A stretch of 64,000 nucleotides of DNA from assembly GCA_947494715.1 (NCBI GenBank), contig CANLWG010000001.1, positions 558,001 to 622,000 of the forward strand. The letters run 5' to 3'. A program made the translations under genes and the position numbers. Shown here in pieces: positions 8,406 through 17,094 of the stretch. The notes under the pieces are model-generated. The model searched no databases. It had not been told where the DNA came from and was given only the letters and a program-made list of their open reading frames with translations. This DNA is from an uncultured Flavobacteriaceae bacterium (lineage in GTDB: Bacteria > Bacteroidota > Bacteroidia > Flavobacteriales > Flavobacteriaceae). Each line of letters starts with the position of its first letter. Positions within the stretch are counted from its first letter, which is position 1.

Positions 8406-9371
8406 ATGTCGGAGAAAATAGAAAGATTAAAAACGGTAATAATAGGTTCGGGGCCTGCGGGCTATACTGCGGCTATCTATGCGGCAAGGGCAGATTTGAA
8501 ACCGGTCATGTATACGGGTATGGAGCCTGGCGGGCAATTGACCACAACTACCGAAGTGGATAATTTTCCAGGATACCCTGAAGGTATAGATGGGCCTACC
8601 ATGATGGTTCAATTGCAACAACAGGCCGAGCGTTTTGGTACGGAGGTACGTATAGGAATGGTCACTGCAGTGGAATTGAGCGACGAAACTGGTGGTATCC
8701 ACAAATTGACCATAGATGACGATAAGGTAATTGAAGCGGAAACCGTAATCATTTCTACAGGAGCTTCGGCCAAATACCTTAACCTTCCTAGTGAACAGCG
8801 ATTACGTGGTGGAGGCGTTTCCGCCTGTGCCGTATGTGACGGGTTCTTTTACAAAGGGCAGGATGTGGCAATTGTAGGCGGCGGGGATACTGCTGCCGAG
8901 GAAGCTTCCTATTTGGCCAATATCTGTAATAAAGTTACGATGTTGATACGAAAGGACCATATGCGAGCTTCCAAGGCCATGCAACATAGGGTAAACAGTT
9001 TAAAGAATATTGATATTCACTACAATACGGAAATAGATGAGGTTTTGGGAGATCAGGTTGTGGAAGGTCTACGTATGGTAAACAACCAGACCGGAAAAAA
9101 GGAGGAAATAGCCATTACCGGTCTATTTATTGCCATTGGACATACACCGAATACAGGTATTTTTAAAGGGCAGTTGGATATGGACGAAACAGGTTATATC
9201 CTGACCAAAGGAAAATCTACCAAAACGAATAAACCAGGGGTTTTTGCAAGTGGTGATGCCCAGGACAAGGAATATAGGCAGGCGGTAACCGCTGCCGGTA
9301 CGGGTTGTATGGCAGCCTTGGATGCCGAACGCTATCTGGCTACGGTTGAGACTCCGGAAGAAGTAGTATAA
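8406..9371 (+). CDS. trxB: Thioredoxin-disulfide reductase
   Basis: 321 residues from the ATG at 8406; a TTG two codons earlier is less likely. It is a flavoenzyme that passes electrons from NADPH to thioredoxin in the cytoplasm. Visible are the FAD-binding GSGPAG at 14-19, the redox-active CAVC at 141-144, the NADPH-binding GGGDTA at 158-163, and a C-terminal FAD motif in GVFASGDAQD. Length and motif order match the low-molecular-weight bacterial type. A strong terminator follows. Confidence 0.95.
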   Translation: MSEKIERLKTVIIGSGPAGYTAAIYAARADLKPVMYTGMEPGGQLTTTTEVDNFPGYPEGIDGPTMMVQLQQQAERFGTEVRIGMVTAVELSDETGGIHKLTIDDDKVIEAETVIISTGASAKYLNLPSEQRLRGGGVSACAVCDGFFYKGQDVAIVGGGDTAAEEASYLANICNKVTMLIRKDHMRASKAMQHRVNSLKNIDIHYNTEIDEVLGDQVVEGLRMVNNQTGKKEEIAITGLFIAIGHTPNTGIFKGQLDMDETGYILTKGKSTKTNKPGVFASGDAQDKEYRQAVTAAGTGCMAALDAERYLATVETPEEVV

Positions 9372-9394
9372 GGATCTTGATTTTATAATTACAA

Positions 9395-9435
9395 TGAAAA
9401 GGCCGCTGTAGAAAACAGCGGCCTTTTCATTTTTT
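9395..9435 (+). terminator. Strong terminator after trxB
   Basis: A perfect 15-bp stem (9395-9409 with 9415-9429) closes on a 5-base AGAAA loop and is followed by six T. It has A-rich sequence on the other side, so it may also end the minus-strand transcript from 9450. Confidence 0.9.
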
Positions 9436-9449
9436 GAACTTGGAATTAA

Positions 9450-9896
9450 TCAATCAATACGTTGATAATTCTCGGAAAAAGTCCGGTTCCCCTCTTCATC
9501 AAAGGATATCTGACTATAGGAGTTGGGATGTAACTGTAGTTCAAACTTGAATACCTCAATAGTGTCCACAACACCCATCATAACCTTGGAGCCATATTCC
9601 AAGCGTTCTTGTAGTGTATCCATGGTGTTGCTATACGTACCAAAACCAAACCACTCGTTAGGGTCGTCCGGAGAATAGCGTGTCCACATTACTTTTCCTT
9701 TACTATAAATTTTTACCTGTCGGTATCCATTGGTATTTGGAATGGTGTCGGATACGTTTATACCATCGTAATTAAAACGGTTGATGAGTTCCCAAGTTCC
9801 TTCCAAAGAGGATTCCGATTGTTGTTCGGATGTTGTCATGTGGGTAGCGGATACCAAGAACAACATCAAAAAAATTAAGGTGAGCAACTTTTTCAT
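9450..9896 (-). CDS. Exported lipocalin-like protein of unknown function
   Basis: 148 residues. A signal peptide (MKKLLTLIFLMLFLVSATHM) is followed by a Ser/Gln/Glu-rich linker and the segment LEGTWELINRFNYDG. That segment is the G-x-W start of small lipocalin-like beta-barrels common in Bacteroidota. The rest is predicted beta strand (VKIYSKGKVMWTRYSP, GFGTYS, GNRTFSENY). No lipobox Cys was seen, so it is probably periplasmic. It lies alone between a terminator and the AONS-like gene. Ligand and role unknown. Confidence 0.65.
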   Translation of the reverse strand: MKKLLTLIFLMLFLVSATHMTTSEQQSESSLEGTWELINRFNYDGINVSDTIPNTNGYRQVKIYSKGKVMWTRYSPDDPNEWFGFGTYSNTMDTLQERLEYGSKVMMGVVDTIEVFKFELQLHPNSYSQISFDEEGNRTFSENYQRID

Positions 9897-10016
9897 GGTT
9901 GTGTTCTTTTGTGTTAGTGATTATTCAGTGTATCAAAAGTTACGAATTTTTTTGTTAAATCCATAATAATTGCACTTTAATAATGCGAAATCATCAGTGT
10001 TTTAAAGAATGTGAAA

Positions 10017-11072
10017 TCAACAGGATTTGTAGGCGTTGATCAATGCCGCTAAGCCCAAAATGTCCTGTTTGGTGTGGTGTGCACTTAGTACAATTCTACT
10101 CTTAAGCCCGGCATGTTCGTTTGGATAGTTGAAATCGGTTATGATGACACCATGCTTAAAGAGATAATCCGTGAACATAGGGTCGGAATAGCTAAAAGCT
10201 GGGTGTCCCTGCATGAAATTAAAGCGTTTCTTTTTCTTTAAACTATTTAAAAAACTGGCTTTATTTTTTACCAGGTATTTTCTTTTATTGGAATATAGCC
10301 CCTTGCTTTCCAGTAATGTCGCCAGATAGGCCGGAGCTGCTGGACTGGCACCTGCAAAAAAAGGAGTTTGTAGCAATTGTTCCATTCTGTCATTTGTACC
10401 GAATATTGCCCCCGCCTGTATACCAAAACCCTTTCCCAAGGAAGTACAAACTATCAATTCTCTAGGCCCCAAGGATTTTAGGATTTCAAAAACACCGCCA
10501 CCGTCAGACCCTATAACACCTATTCCATGGGAATCGTCCGCTACTAGTATTACCTTTTCCAAAGGAAGTTGTTTTAGTCCTTCAAAGTCTGGATAGTGGG
10601 CTCCGGAAAAATCTATGGAATCTAGCAAAACGACAGGGGTGCTTTTGCTTTTTCCCTCTAAATGCTCCCGAACGGCAATATTGAGCGAAGCAAAAGTTAC
10701 CGCCTGTTTTATGTTAGTGGCCAAATGCAGAGCAGAGTGGGTGTTGGGTGCGTAAAAGAGTTTATATTTTGCAGTATTGAAATATTGGGCCACGAATTGC
10801 CCTGCTAGATAGCCCGATGACAAGGTAACGCAGGTATCGCTACCCACTAGATCGGCCATGTATTCCTCCGCTTTTTTATAAATGGAAAAACGTACGTTGG
10901 AGTTACGGGATGCACCGTAATTGGTACCGTATTTTTTTATGTTTTTAATTAAGGTGTCTTGAAATTCCTTATCCGTTTGCAAACCCAGATAGGAAGTTCC
11001 CCCAAAGTAGAGATAATCCTTGTCTTTTATGGTTACCTCGCGCCCGGGAAAGCTGTCAATATAGTGTACCAT
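10017..11072 (-). CDS. AONS/BioF-like PLP-dependent aminotransferase-fold enzyme
   Basis: 351 residues of fold type I, alpha-oxoamine synthase family. The expected elements are present: YLYFGGTSYLGL at the N-terminus, the PLP-stacking and Asp segment VADDSHGIGVIG (Asp179/Asp180, His182) and the Schiff-base lysine Lys214 in TSLGKGFG. It is somewhat shorter than true BioF (about 385 residues). Its start overlaps the stop of the epimerase gene by one base (TAATG), so the two are translated together. No biotin genes are nearby, so a role in biotin synthesis is doubtful. A step in amino acid or peptide catabolism linked to the epimerase is a guess. Confidence 0.75.
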   Translation of the reverse strand: MVHYIDSFPGREVTIKDKDYLYFGGTSYLGLQTDKEFQDTLIKNIKKYGTNYGASRNSNVRFSIYKKAEEYMADLVGSDTCVTLSSGYLAGQFVAQYFNTAKYKLFYAPNTHSALHLATNIKQAVTFASLNIAVREHLEGKSKSTPVVLLDSIDFSGAHYPDFEGLKQLPLEKVILVADDSHGIGVIGSDGGGVFEILKSLGPRELIVCTSLGKGFGIQAGAIFGTNDRMEQLLQTPFFAGASPAAPAYLATLLESKGLYSNKRKYLVKNKASFLNSLKKKKRFNFMQGHPAFSYSDPMFTDYLFKHGVIITDFNYPNEHAGLKSRIVLSAHHTKQDILGLAALINAYKSC

Positions 11073-12082
11073 TACTTTAGGGTTATTCCGCTTCCGGGCA
11101 AATCGGGAAAAATTACGTTTCCTCCTTCTTCAATTTTTACACCATCGGCAATATCTTCCTTCAAAAGTAGGGCACCGTCCATATCCACATAATCCAATTG
11201 GGGTAATAGTTGGGCAATAGCAGAAATGCCCACTGTGGATTCGGTCATACAGCCTATCATGGTCTTAAGTCCAAGTTCCCGGGCTTTTTTCAACATCTGT
11301 AGGGCAGGGGTAAGGCCTCCACACTTGGTCAATTTAATATTGATACCGTTAAAATGAAGGGCGCATTTTTCTACATCGGCTTCAACAATGCAACTTTCAT
11401 CTGCAATCACGGGAAGTACACTTTTGTGCATTACCCGTTCCATACCTTCCCAATCATCCGCTTTTAAGGGTTGCTCCAAAAATTCCACGCCCAAATCCTT
11501 AAGCTGGGGAGCATTGTAAATGGTCTCTTCCGCCGTCCAGGCGCAATTGGCATCAATTCTAAAAATAGCATCCGTATATTTGCGGAGTTCCTTTACGAGG
11601 TTTACATCATCATCTGTACCCAACTTTATTTTATAAATGGGCCATGGCCTTTCCTTCATTTTGGCGACCATTTTATCAATTTCCGCAATGCCTATGGTAT
11701 AATTGGAAATCGGATAACGGTCCGGTTTTGTTCCCCATATTTCATACAACGGTTTTTCAAGTAGTTTTCCATATAGGTCATAGGCCGCAAGATCTAGGGC
11801 GCAAAGGGCAAAATTGCTCAATCCTTTTTTGGTCAAGAATTGGTGAAATTCCTGGGGGGTCATAAAATCAAAGGATTCGATTTCATTTTTTATCCCTTTA
11901 ATTTCCGCCATCATACTCTCAACCGTAATTTGGTAGTAGGGATTAGAAGTGGCCTCACCGTAACCTATTTTTCCATCCTTGGTCAAAGAAACGATCAGGG
12001 TGTCCTGAAAATCATGGGATTCCCTGGAAATACTAAACGTATGCTTCAATTGTAGAGCGAATTTTTTTAGTTCCAATCGCAT
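11072..12082 (-). CDS. Dipeptide epimerase (enolase superfamily, L-Ala-D/L-Glu type)
   Basis: 336 residues, muconate-lactonizing subgroup of the enolase superfamily. The catalytic set is visible: KIK (Lys151/Lys153) at the end of strand 2, metal ligands Asp177 (RIDANCAW), Glu203 (FLEQP) and Asp228 (IADES), and the lysine segment INIKLTKCGG (Lys250/Lys253). This pattern fits L-Ala-D/L-Glu epimerases, which recycle murein peptides, or related dipeptide epimerases. It is translationally coupled to the downstream AONS-like enzyme. The exact dipeptide cannot be read from sequence. Confidence 0.85.
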   Translation of the reverse strand: MRLELKKFALQLKHTFSISRESHDFQDTLIVSLTKDGKIGYGEATSNPYYQITVESMMAEIKGIKNEIESFDFMTPQEFHQFLTKKGLSNFALCALDLAAYDLYGKLLEKPLYEIWGTKPDRYPISNYTIGIAEIDKMVAKMKERPWPIYKIKLGTDDDVNLVKELRKYTDAIFRIDANCAWTAEETIYNAPQLKDLGVEFLEQPLKADDWEGMERVMHKSVLPVIADESCIVEADVEKCALHFNGINIKLTKCGGLTPALQMLKKARELGLKTMIGCMTESTVGISAIAQLLPQLDYVDMDGALLLKEDIADGVKIEEGGNVIFPDLPGSGITLK

Positions 12083-12130
12083 GCCAAAGGTTTGTTGCTA
12101 AGATAAACAAACACTACCTACTACAAAATG

Positions 12131-12161
12131 AAAACCCCGATGATATCACCGGGGTTTTTTT
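12131..12161. terminator. Bidirectional terminator between DUF2807 and epimerase genes
   Basis: AAAACCCCG (12131-12139) pairs with CGGGGTTTT (12150-12158) around a loop that is itself palindromic (TGATATCA). T runs follow on both strands. On the minus strand it ends the DUF2807 transcript and separates it from the epimerase operon. Confidence 0.8.
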
Positions 12162-12181
12162 GCGCTAGGTTGTTGTTTAAG

Positions 12182-12916
12182 TCAGTCCCGTTTGGTGATG
12201 CTACCGGACAAATTTTTCTTGCTCTGTACCGAGGCCTGTCCGGAATATGAGATATTGCCGCCACTACTGGCATCCGCAGTTAGGGATTCCGAAACGCTAA
12301 CACTTAGATTACCACCACTACTGGCATCCGCATGGCAAGTTTCGGTATTCAATTCCCTGGCATTTATATTACCACCGCTGCTAACATCTATATAGGCCAC
12401 TTTGGCCTCTCCCAATAAATTCAGGTTAGCTCCGCTACTAGCGTCTATATCCACGTCACCGGCAACAAACTCCACATTTAGATTAGATCCGCTGCTGGAA
12501 TCTATTTCCAATTTATCCGTTTCCACGGTATTTTTTGTATTTAAATGTGCTCCGCTGGAACTTTTCAAAGCAGTGACTTCAGGAAGGGAAACATAGATTT
12601 TTTTTGTGGCCCTACCTATGTTCTCAATGGCATGGACCCGTAGTCTTCCGTTTTTGATATCCGTACCGATCAGGTCTATTACATTCTCATCGGCTTCAAC
12701 CGTGATTTCAAAATCGTCCGCCTGGGTCACATATACGTGTAGACCTTCAGATGCGGATATTTCCGTAAAATCAGCTTTGATAGAACGGTTTTCCTCTACT
12801 ACAATGCCATTGCCTTTTTTGCCAGGTCCAAAATCCCCTAGGTTAATGTCAAAGGCGCAGGATGATAAAAAGAGTGTAATTAAAAAAGCGATCGTAATTT
12901 TAACTAAGGTTGTCAT
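12182..12916 (-). CDS. Head GIN domain (DUF2807) lipoprotein
   Basis: 244 residues. A signal with lipobox SSC (Cys20) predicts a lipoprotein. The mature part is a right-handed beta-helix type DUF2807 domain. Six ladder repeats containing SSG followed by x-N/H-L/I are visible from about residue 118 onward (SSGAHLN, SSGSNLN, SSGANLN, SSGGNIN, SSGGNLS, SSGGNIS). The domain is often found beside PspC/PadR genes in Bacteroidota, as here, and is thought to act at the cell envelope, but its function is unknown. A terminator follows. Confidence 0.88.
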   Translation of the reverse strand: MTTLVKITIAFLITLFLSSCAFDINLGDFGPGKKGNGIVVEENRSIKADFTEISASEGLHVYVTQADDFEITVEADENVIDLIGTDIKNGRLRVHAIENIGRATKKIYVSLPEVTALKSSSGAHLNTKNTVETDKLEIDSSSGSNLNVEFVAGDVDIDASSGANLNLLGEAKVAYIDVSSGGNINARELNTETCHADASSGGNLSVSVSESLTADASSGGNISYSGQASVQSKKNLSGSITKRD

Positions 12917-13026
12917 GATTGTTGTTTTAGATTGATGTAAAATTCGTTATTATGAATTGTTGTGTACCTATTTATTTTTCTGAACTGTTGTATTGGCGGT
13001 CCAAACTGTTGGTAGTGCCAACCGTA

Positions 13027-14853
13027 TTAATTTTTTGTTATCGTTTTTTTGGTCGTGATACCATCTTCTCCAATTTTCATTTCAAATACGTTACCATCAT
13101 CACCAATATTGATATCTACTTTGTCGCTATCCTTGTCGCTAGCCTTAATTTTCAACCCGTCCTCATTGACCTTTAATTTGAAGGATTCCCCATCTTCCTC
13201 AATATTGATATCTATACCATCCTCATTGATTATAATTTTATTTTCACCATTTTCACTGGTTTCTTCATTTAGTCCTTCAGGGCAGTCCAAACAGGTGAGC
13301 TCACCATCTTGTACCATTTTCCAGGTGTAGTCGCTCATATCACATCCATTTAGACCACGATCGTTGTCGGCTCTTAAGGTCCAACAACGACCATTGTCCC
13401 TTTCATAGTTGATGATGGTGCCGACAGGAAGAAATAGCTCTACCCTTACTTCCTGGTCCTTGAACTTATTATCGCGGGCAGTAGTCAGGTAATTATCCAA
13501 AACGAGGTTGTTGCCCTCCATATGATAACCGTATTGTATTTTTTCCGCAGTGCTTCGGGCTTCATTAAAAGATGCCCCATTGGCCTCCTTGCGCATTTTT
13601 AATCGTATGACGGAGTCCTTGGATTTTTTTATCGTAAAGCGTACATCCTCCGAAAGTAAGACTTCTTCCCCTTGGTCATTATAGATAAGGTGCATATCAT
13701 CCATACGAATATGTCTTCCTTGGTCAATAAGGTCAGAGGACAGGATGGCAATATTTAAGGTATCCGTAGGGTTGTCCATATAAATAGTATCCTCTACCGT
13801 GGTACTGCCGGAATAGGCATGAGCCGCTGCCTGCCGTACCCCAAAGATGATAAGCATGATTATCGAAATCAACCATAGACCCAACAATGTAAATTTGGCA
13901 ATGTTCCCTATGGATTTTAGATTGGTGACCAAAATCTTGAGTCCTAAATAAAGCAGGAAGAAAAATGGAATACCGATAGCAAAAAATACAAACAAGGACA
14001 TGAGCCATACCGGTACACTGCTGGAATTTACAATGTTATAAAAGTCTATTCCCGGGATATTTATTACATCCGCTATACCAACGGTCAATAGGCCTATGAA
14101 TAAACCGATTATAGTTGCCGCACCTACTATGATCAAGATGATCCCAATGAACTTTGCGATGATTTTAAAAAAGAAAAGAACAATGTCCCCAAGGGTATCA
14201 AAAAAAGTCTTTCCACTACTTTTCACCTTGTTCCCTACCTTTTCATAATCCACACTTTTTACCTTCTCGGCAACGTCATCAAACCCTTCCTTTACCTTAC
14301 GTTCTATATTACTGATGTTAACGGCCTCACCTCTCATATCCAATTTTTGAGAGGTGCTGGCAGCTTCTGGTATCAATATCCATAACAGTCCGTATATGAG
14401 GATGAAGCCTCCTCCGGAACCGATGGTAAGGAATATCCATAGGAGACGTATCCATAAGGGATCAATACCCAAATAATGTCCCAAACCAGAGGATACGCCG
14501 GCCACATATTTCTGTTCGGTATCCCGATATAGCTTTTTTACGCGTCTTGGCTCGGTCTTGGGCCTTGGTTCGTCCTCAAAGATATCCTCGTCTACCATGT
14601 AGTCTTCGGGCTGCCCCATTATGGTAATGACTTCGTCCACTTGTTTTTGGGTAATGACCTGTCGCTCATTTTCCATTTTTTCCTGGAAAAGTTCGGCTAT
14701 TCTTGCTTCGATATCGGCTAGGATTTCATCGCTCCCGGGCGTATTGGCAAAGGAACGTTTTATGGCCTCTAGATAGCGCCGCATTTTATTGTACGCATCT
14801 TCATCAATATGAAAGAGTATATTGGCGAGATTTATATTTACTGTCTTGTTCAT
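13027..14853 (-). CDS. PspC domain membrane protein with beta-repeat C-terminus
   Basis: 608 residues. The N-terminal 100 residues are a cytoplasmic helical segment. A PspC domain follows at about 103-165 (LYRDTEQKYVAGVSSGLGHYLG, then a membrane helix). There are about four more membrane helices up to about residue 345. A large extracytoplasmic region ends in acidic beta repeats with EDG/DDG turns (IINEDGIDINIEEDG, KVNEDGLKIK, MKIGEDGITTKK). PspC proteins sense envelope stress in the inner membrane. The long C-terminus resembles the DUF2807-type strands of the next gene's product. It lies between padR and the DUF2807 gene, probably in one operon. Confidence 0.88.
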   Translation of the reverse strand: MNKTVNINLANILFHIDEDAYNKMRRYLEAIKRSFANTPGSDEILADIEARIAELFQEKMENERQVITQKQVDEVITIMGQPEDYMVDEDIFEDEPRPKTEPRRVKKLYRDTEQKYVAGVSSGLGHYLGIDPLWIRLLWIFLTIGSGGGFILIYGLLWILIPEAASTSQKLDMRGEAVNISNIERKVKEGFDDVAEKVKSVDYEKVGNKVKSSGKTFFDTLGDIVLFFFKIIAKFIGIILIIVGAATIIGLFIGLLTVGIADVINIPGIDFYNIVNSSSVPVWLMSLFVFFAIGIPFFFLLYLGLKILVTNLKSIGNIAKFTLLGLWLISIIMLIIFGVRQAAAHAYSGSTTVEDTIYMDNPTDTLNIAILSSDLIDQGRHIRMDDMHLIYNDQGEEVLLSEDVRFTIKKSKDSVIRLKMRKEANGASFNEARSTAEKIQYGYHMEGNNLVLDNYLTTARDNKFKDQEVRVELFLPVGTIINYERDNGRCWTLRADNDRGLNGCDMSDYTWKMVQDGELTCLDCPEGLNEETSENGENKIIINEDGIDINIEEDGESFKLKVNEDGLKIKASDKDSDKVDINIGDDGNVFEMKIGEDGITTKKTITKN

Positions 14854-14867
14854 TTTTTATTTTTTTT

Positions 14868-14888
14868 ACCCTGAACTTGTTTCAGGGT
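14868..14888. repeat. Short palindromic repeat between padR and pspC
   Basis: ACCCTGAA (14868-14875) and TTCAGGGT (14881-14888) form an 8-bp stem with loop CTTGT, followed by CT. This sequence resembles an interspersed palindrome that I recall as frequent in flavobacterial genomes. It lies in the 50-base padR-pspC gap and could act as an mRNA processing or partial termination site. Confidence 0.6.
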
Positions 14889-14903
14889 CTGTTTGTTGGA
14901 TGG

Positions 14904-15233
14904 TTATGTGTTTTTGGTTACCAGATTAGTGGCCTTTCGTAATTCGTCCCATGTAGTATCCAGCTCCTTTAAGAACATTTTTCCGGTTTCTGTTAATGTA
15001 TAGTATTTTCGTGGTGGCCCGGAAGTGGATTCTTCCCAACGATAGTTGAGTAGCCCCGCGTTCTTTAAACGGGTGAGCAAGGGATAAATGGTGCCCTCCA
15101 CAACTAGCATTTTAGCATCCTTCAGCGTCCCCAGAATTTCAGAGGCATACTTGTCCTTTCCATTGAGGATAGACAGTATGCAATACTCCAAAACCCCCTT
15201 GCGCATCTGTGCTTTTGTATTTTCTACGTTCAT
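14904..15233 (-). CDS. PadR family transcriptional regulator
   Basis: 109 residues from the ATG at 15233; the in-frame ATG at 15293 adds a lysine-rich segment not typical of the family. The winged helix-turn-helix has the standard features: RKGVLEYCILSILNG, VEGTIYPLLTRLKNAGLLNYRWEES and GPPRKYYTLTETGK. PadR proteins repress genes next to them, often in answer to envelope or phenolic stress. Here it heads the pspC-DUF2807 operon and probably represses it (inference). Confidence 0.9.
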   Translation of the reverse strand: MNVENTKAQMRKGVLEYCILSILNGKDKYASEILGTLKDAKMLVVEGTIYPLLTRLKNAGLLNYRWEESTSGPPRKYYTLTETGKMFLKELDTTWDELRKATNLVTKNT

Positions 15234-15397
15234 AATTTCTTTTTTCTTTTTATGCGACGCTTTCTTTCCTGTATTTGAAATGGTAGTCTGCATAGATTAA
15301 CTGTTCGTTTTTTGACTGATGAATAAACATCCTAAATTGATTTGATTGACGGTTAAACTCCTTTATTTAGGGTGTGATGAATACCCTTTTATAATTC

Positions 15398-15910
15398 CTA
15401 TTGCATTGATTGATGGTCATAACTTAATTCCCGCTTTATTTTCCAAGCGCCCTCGTCCAAGATCCAAACATGGGTAAACTTTGCAATATCCCCTTTTTGG
15501 TATTCCATTTTCTCATTTAGAAATTCAAATCGATGTACGCCATGTTGAATGGCACCATAGATTTCACCTTCCTTATAGAGTGGAAAGACCTCAAGGGAAT
15601 CGTTCAACAAAATTCTCTTTGCAGGCTGTGGGTTATTAGGGTTTCTCTTGGCACAGTTTTCTTCCATAGGTTTCAAGAAGTTGCTTTTACCGAAAGTGAC
15701 TCCTCCCTTATCGTGATAAAATTCAAAATCTTCGCTGAACAAGCCGGCCAAGGTTTCGGTATCGCATCGGTCAAAGGCGGCATCAAATAAGATGCTATCC
15801 TTTTCCTTCAACGATTGGAAAAGTTCCGATTCGCGATTTACTTGAGCACTGACAAAAGTGTGTACAAGAAATAGGATAAAAAATATGATGTATTTTACGA
15901 GATATATCAT
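15398..15910 (-). CDS. Exported SnoaL/DUF4440-like protein
   Basis: 170 residues. A signal peptide (MIYLVKYIIFFILFLVHTFVSAQ) precedes an NTF2-like alpha+beta barrel. The segment LFDAAFDRCDTETLAGLFSEDFEFYHDKGG is the usual DUF4440 start, and HVWILDEGAWKIKRELSYDHQ is the usual end. It is probably periplasmic. Catalytic activity cannot be inferred. Its ATG overlaps the stop of the DUF4870 gene by four bases, so the two are co-translated. Confidence 0.78.
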   Translation of the reverse strand: MIYLVKYIIFFILFLVHTFVSAQVNRESELFQSLKEKDSILFDAAFDRCDTETLAGLFSEDFEFYHDKGGVTFGKSNFLKPMEENCAKRNPNNPQPAKRILLNDSLEVFPLYKEGEIYGAIQHGVHRFEFLNEKMEYQKGDIAKFTHVWILDEGAWKIKRELSYDHQSMQ

Positions 15911-16392
15911 TTTATGAAATTTATAGTTATTGGGTATTTAAAAGACTGCCCTTCATTGGTACGTATCGTTCCCAAGATGGTATAGACAATATTAATGATG
16001 AAGAGGGCTCCCTGTAATAATCCGGCAACGCCCAATGGCCACATCCACCTACCAAACCAAAAATCATCACTATCAAAATGGAAGTTGAGGTTGTTAAGAT
16101 TGTTAAGACTATCAAAACCGAAATGGGAAAAATCGAACAGGTCGGGAAGAAAGCCAATGAAAAATGGAATACTTATTAAACCCGAAATAATCGAATATAA
16201 AAGCAGGCTGATTTGAAAGTTCAATACCTGTTTTCCATTATAGTCCACAAATTCATACTCCTTCTTGTTCGCTGTCCATAATACCAAGGGTAATATGAAA
16301 TTTCCAAAAGGAATAAAGAACTTGGAAAAGGTAGACGCATGTATAATTGCGGATAGATTTTTTTCGTGTTTGCTCAAAGTATGTTCCATCAC
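15907..16392 (-). CDS. DUF4870 family membrane protein
   Basis: 161 residues. It matches DUF4870: an N-terminal EKNLSAIIHASTFSKFFIPFGNFILPLVLW, the KKEYEFVDYNGKQVLNFQIS motif and three to four membrane helices. An unusual Asn/Phe/Asp-rich loop (about residues 90-112) lies between helices. The family consists of small inner-membrane proteins of unknown role. It is the first gene of a two-gene unit with the SnoaL-like gene. Confidence 0.85.
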   Translation of the reverse strand: MMEHTLSKHEKNLSAIIHASTFSKFFIPFGNFILPLVLWTANKKEYEFVDYNGKQVLNFQISLLLYSIISGLISIPFFIGFLPDLFDFSHFGFDSLNNLNNLNFHFDSDDFWFGRWMWPLGVAGLLQGALFIINIVYTILGTIRTNEGQSFKYPITINFIK

Positions 16393-16477
16393 CTATTATT
16401 TTCTTATGCAAATATATATCTAAAAGAAGGTACTATGCAACACATAGTACTAATATTTAACATAAAATTAACAAATA

Positions 16478-16485
16478 TAGTTTTG
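16478..16485 (+). promoter_or_regulatory. -7 box TAGTTTTG upstream of the DUF4442 gene
   Basis: An exact TAnnTTTG match lies 37 bases before the ATG at 16523. No TTG was found at the proper -33 distance. Confidence 0.4.
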
Positions 16486-16522
16486 ATTATTTTCAATACT
16501 TTTAAAGAAAATATAAGGCATA

Positions 16523-16978
16523 ATGGCAGTATCCACGGGCAAATTCAACACTTTTACATTCTTTAAACTTCCATCGGCATGGTGGTGCGGTGTTCGGTTA
16601 AGGTATATGGATAAAAACAAGGCGATTGTAACCGTGCGGCATAGATGGATTAACCAAAACCCGTTCAAAAGTATGTTTTGGGCCGTCCAGGGTATGGCGG
16701 CCGAATTGAGTACGGGAGCTATGGTCATTACCCAGATTCGGGAAAGCGGGCAACGGATTTCAATGCTCGTAGCCAGCAACAAGGCCAATTTTTCAAAAAA
16801 GGCTATAGGTAAGATTACGTTTACTTGTGAAGACGGTCATTTGATAGGGGAGGCCCTTCAAAAAACCATAAAGACCGGAGAAGGGCAGACCTTTTGGATG
16901 AAATCCACTGGGATCAATGAAAACGGGGTAGTGGTATCTACCTTTGATTTTGAATGGACCATTAAGCTTAAAACTTGA
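16523..16978 (+). CDS. DUF4442 (hotdog-fold) protein
   Basis: 151 residues. The sequence follows the hotdog-fold DUF4442 pattern, with a VRLRYMDKNKAIVTVRHRWINQNPFKSMFWAVQGMAAELSTG-like central helix region (about 24-66). The central helix carries the AAELSTGAM segment that corresponds to the active-site helix of acyl-CoA thioesterases. A thioesterase-like role on acyl-CoA substrates is possible but unproven. It is a single gene divergent from the DUF4870 gene. Confidence 0.75.
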   Translation: MAVSTGKFNTFTFFKLPSAWWCGVRLRYMDKNKAIVTVRHRWINQNPFKSMFWAVQGMAAELSTGAMVITQIRESGQRISMLVASNKANFSKKAIGKITFTCEDGHLIGEALQKTIKTGEGQTFWMKSTGINENGVVVSTFDFEWTIKLKT

Positions 16979-17094
16979 ATTGGATGGTAATTTGGTTCAA
17001 TGTTTATACTAAAAAAGAACTAGTTCATATCAATAAAACCTGTATTGGTAGCTTTTTGAGAGGTGAATGATTTAAGGTTGAGTATTTTAGTAGA

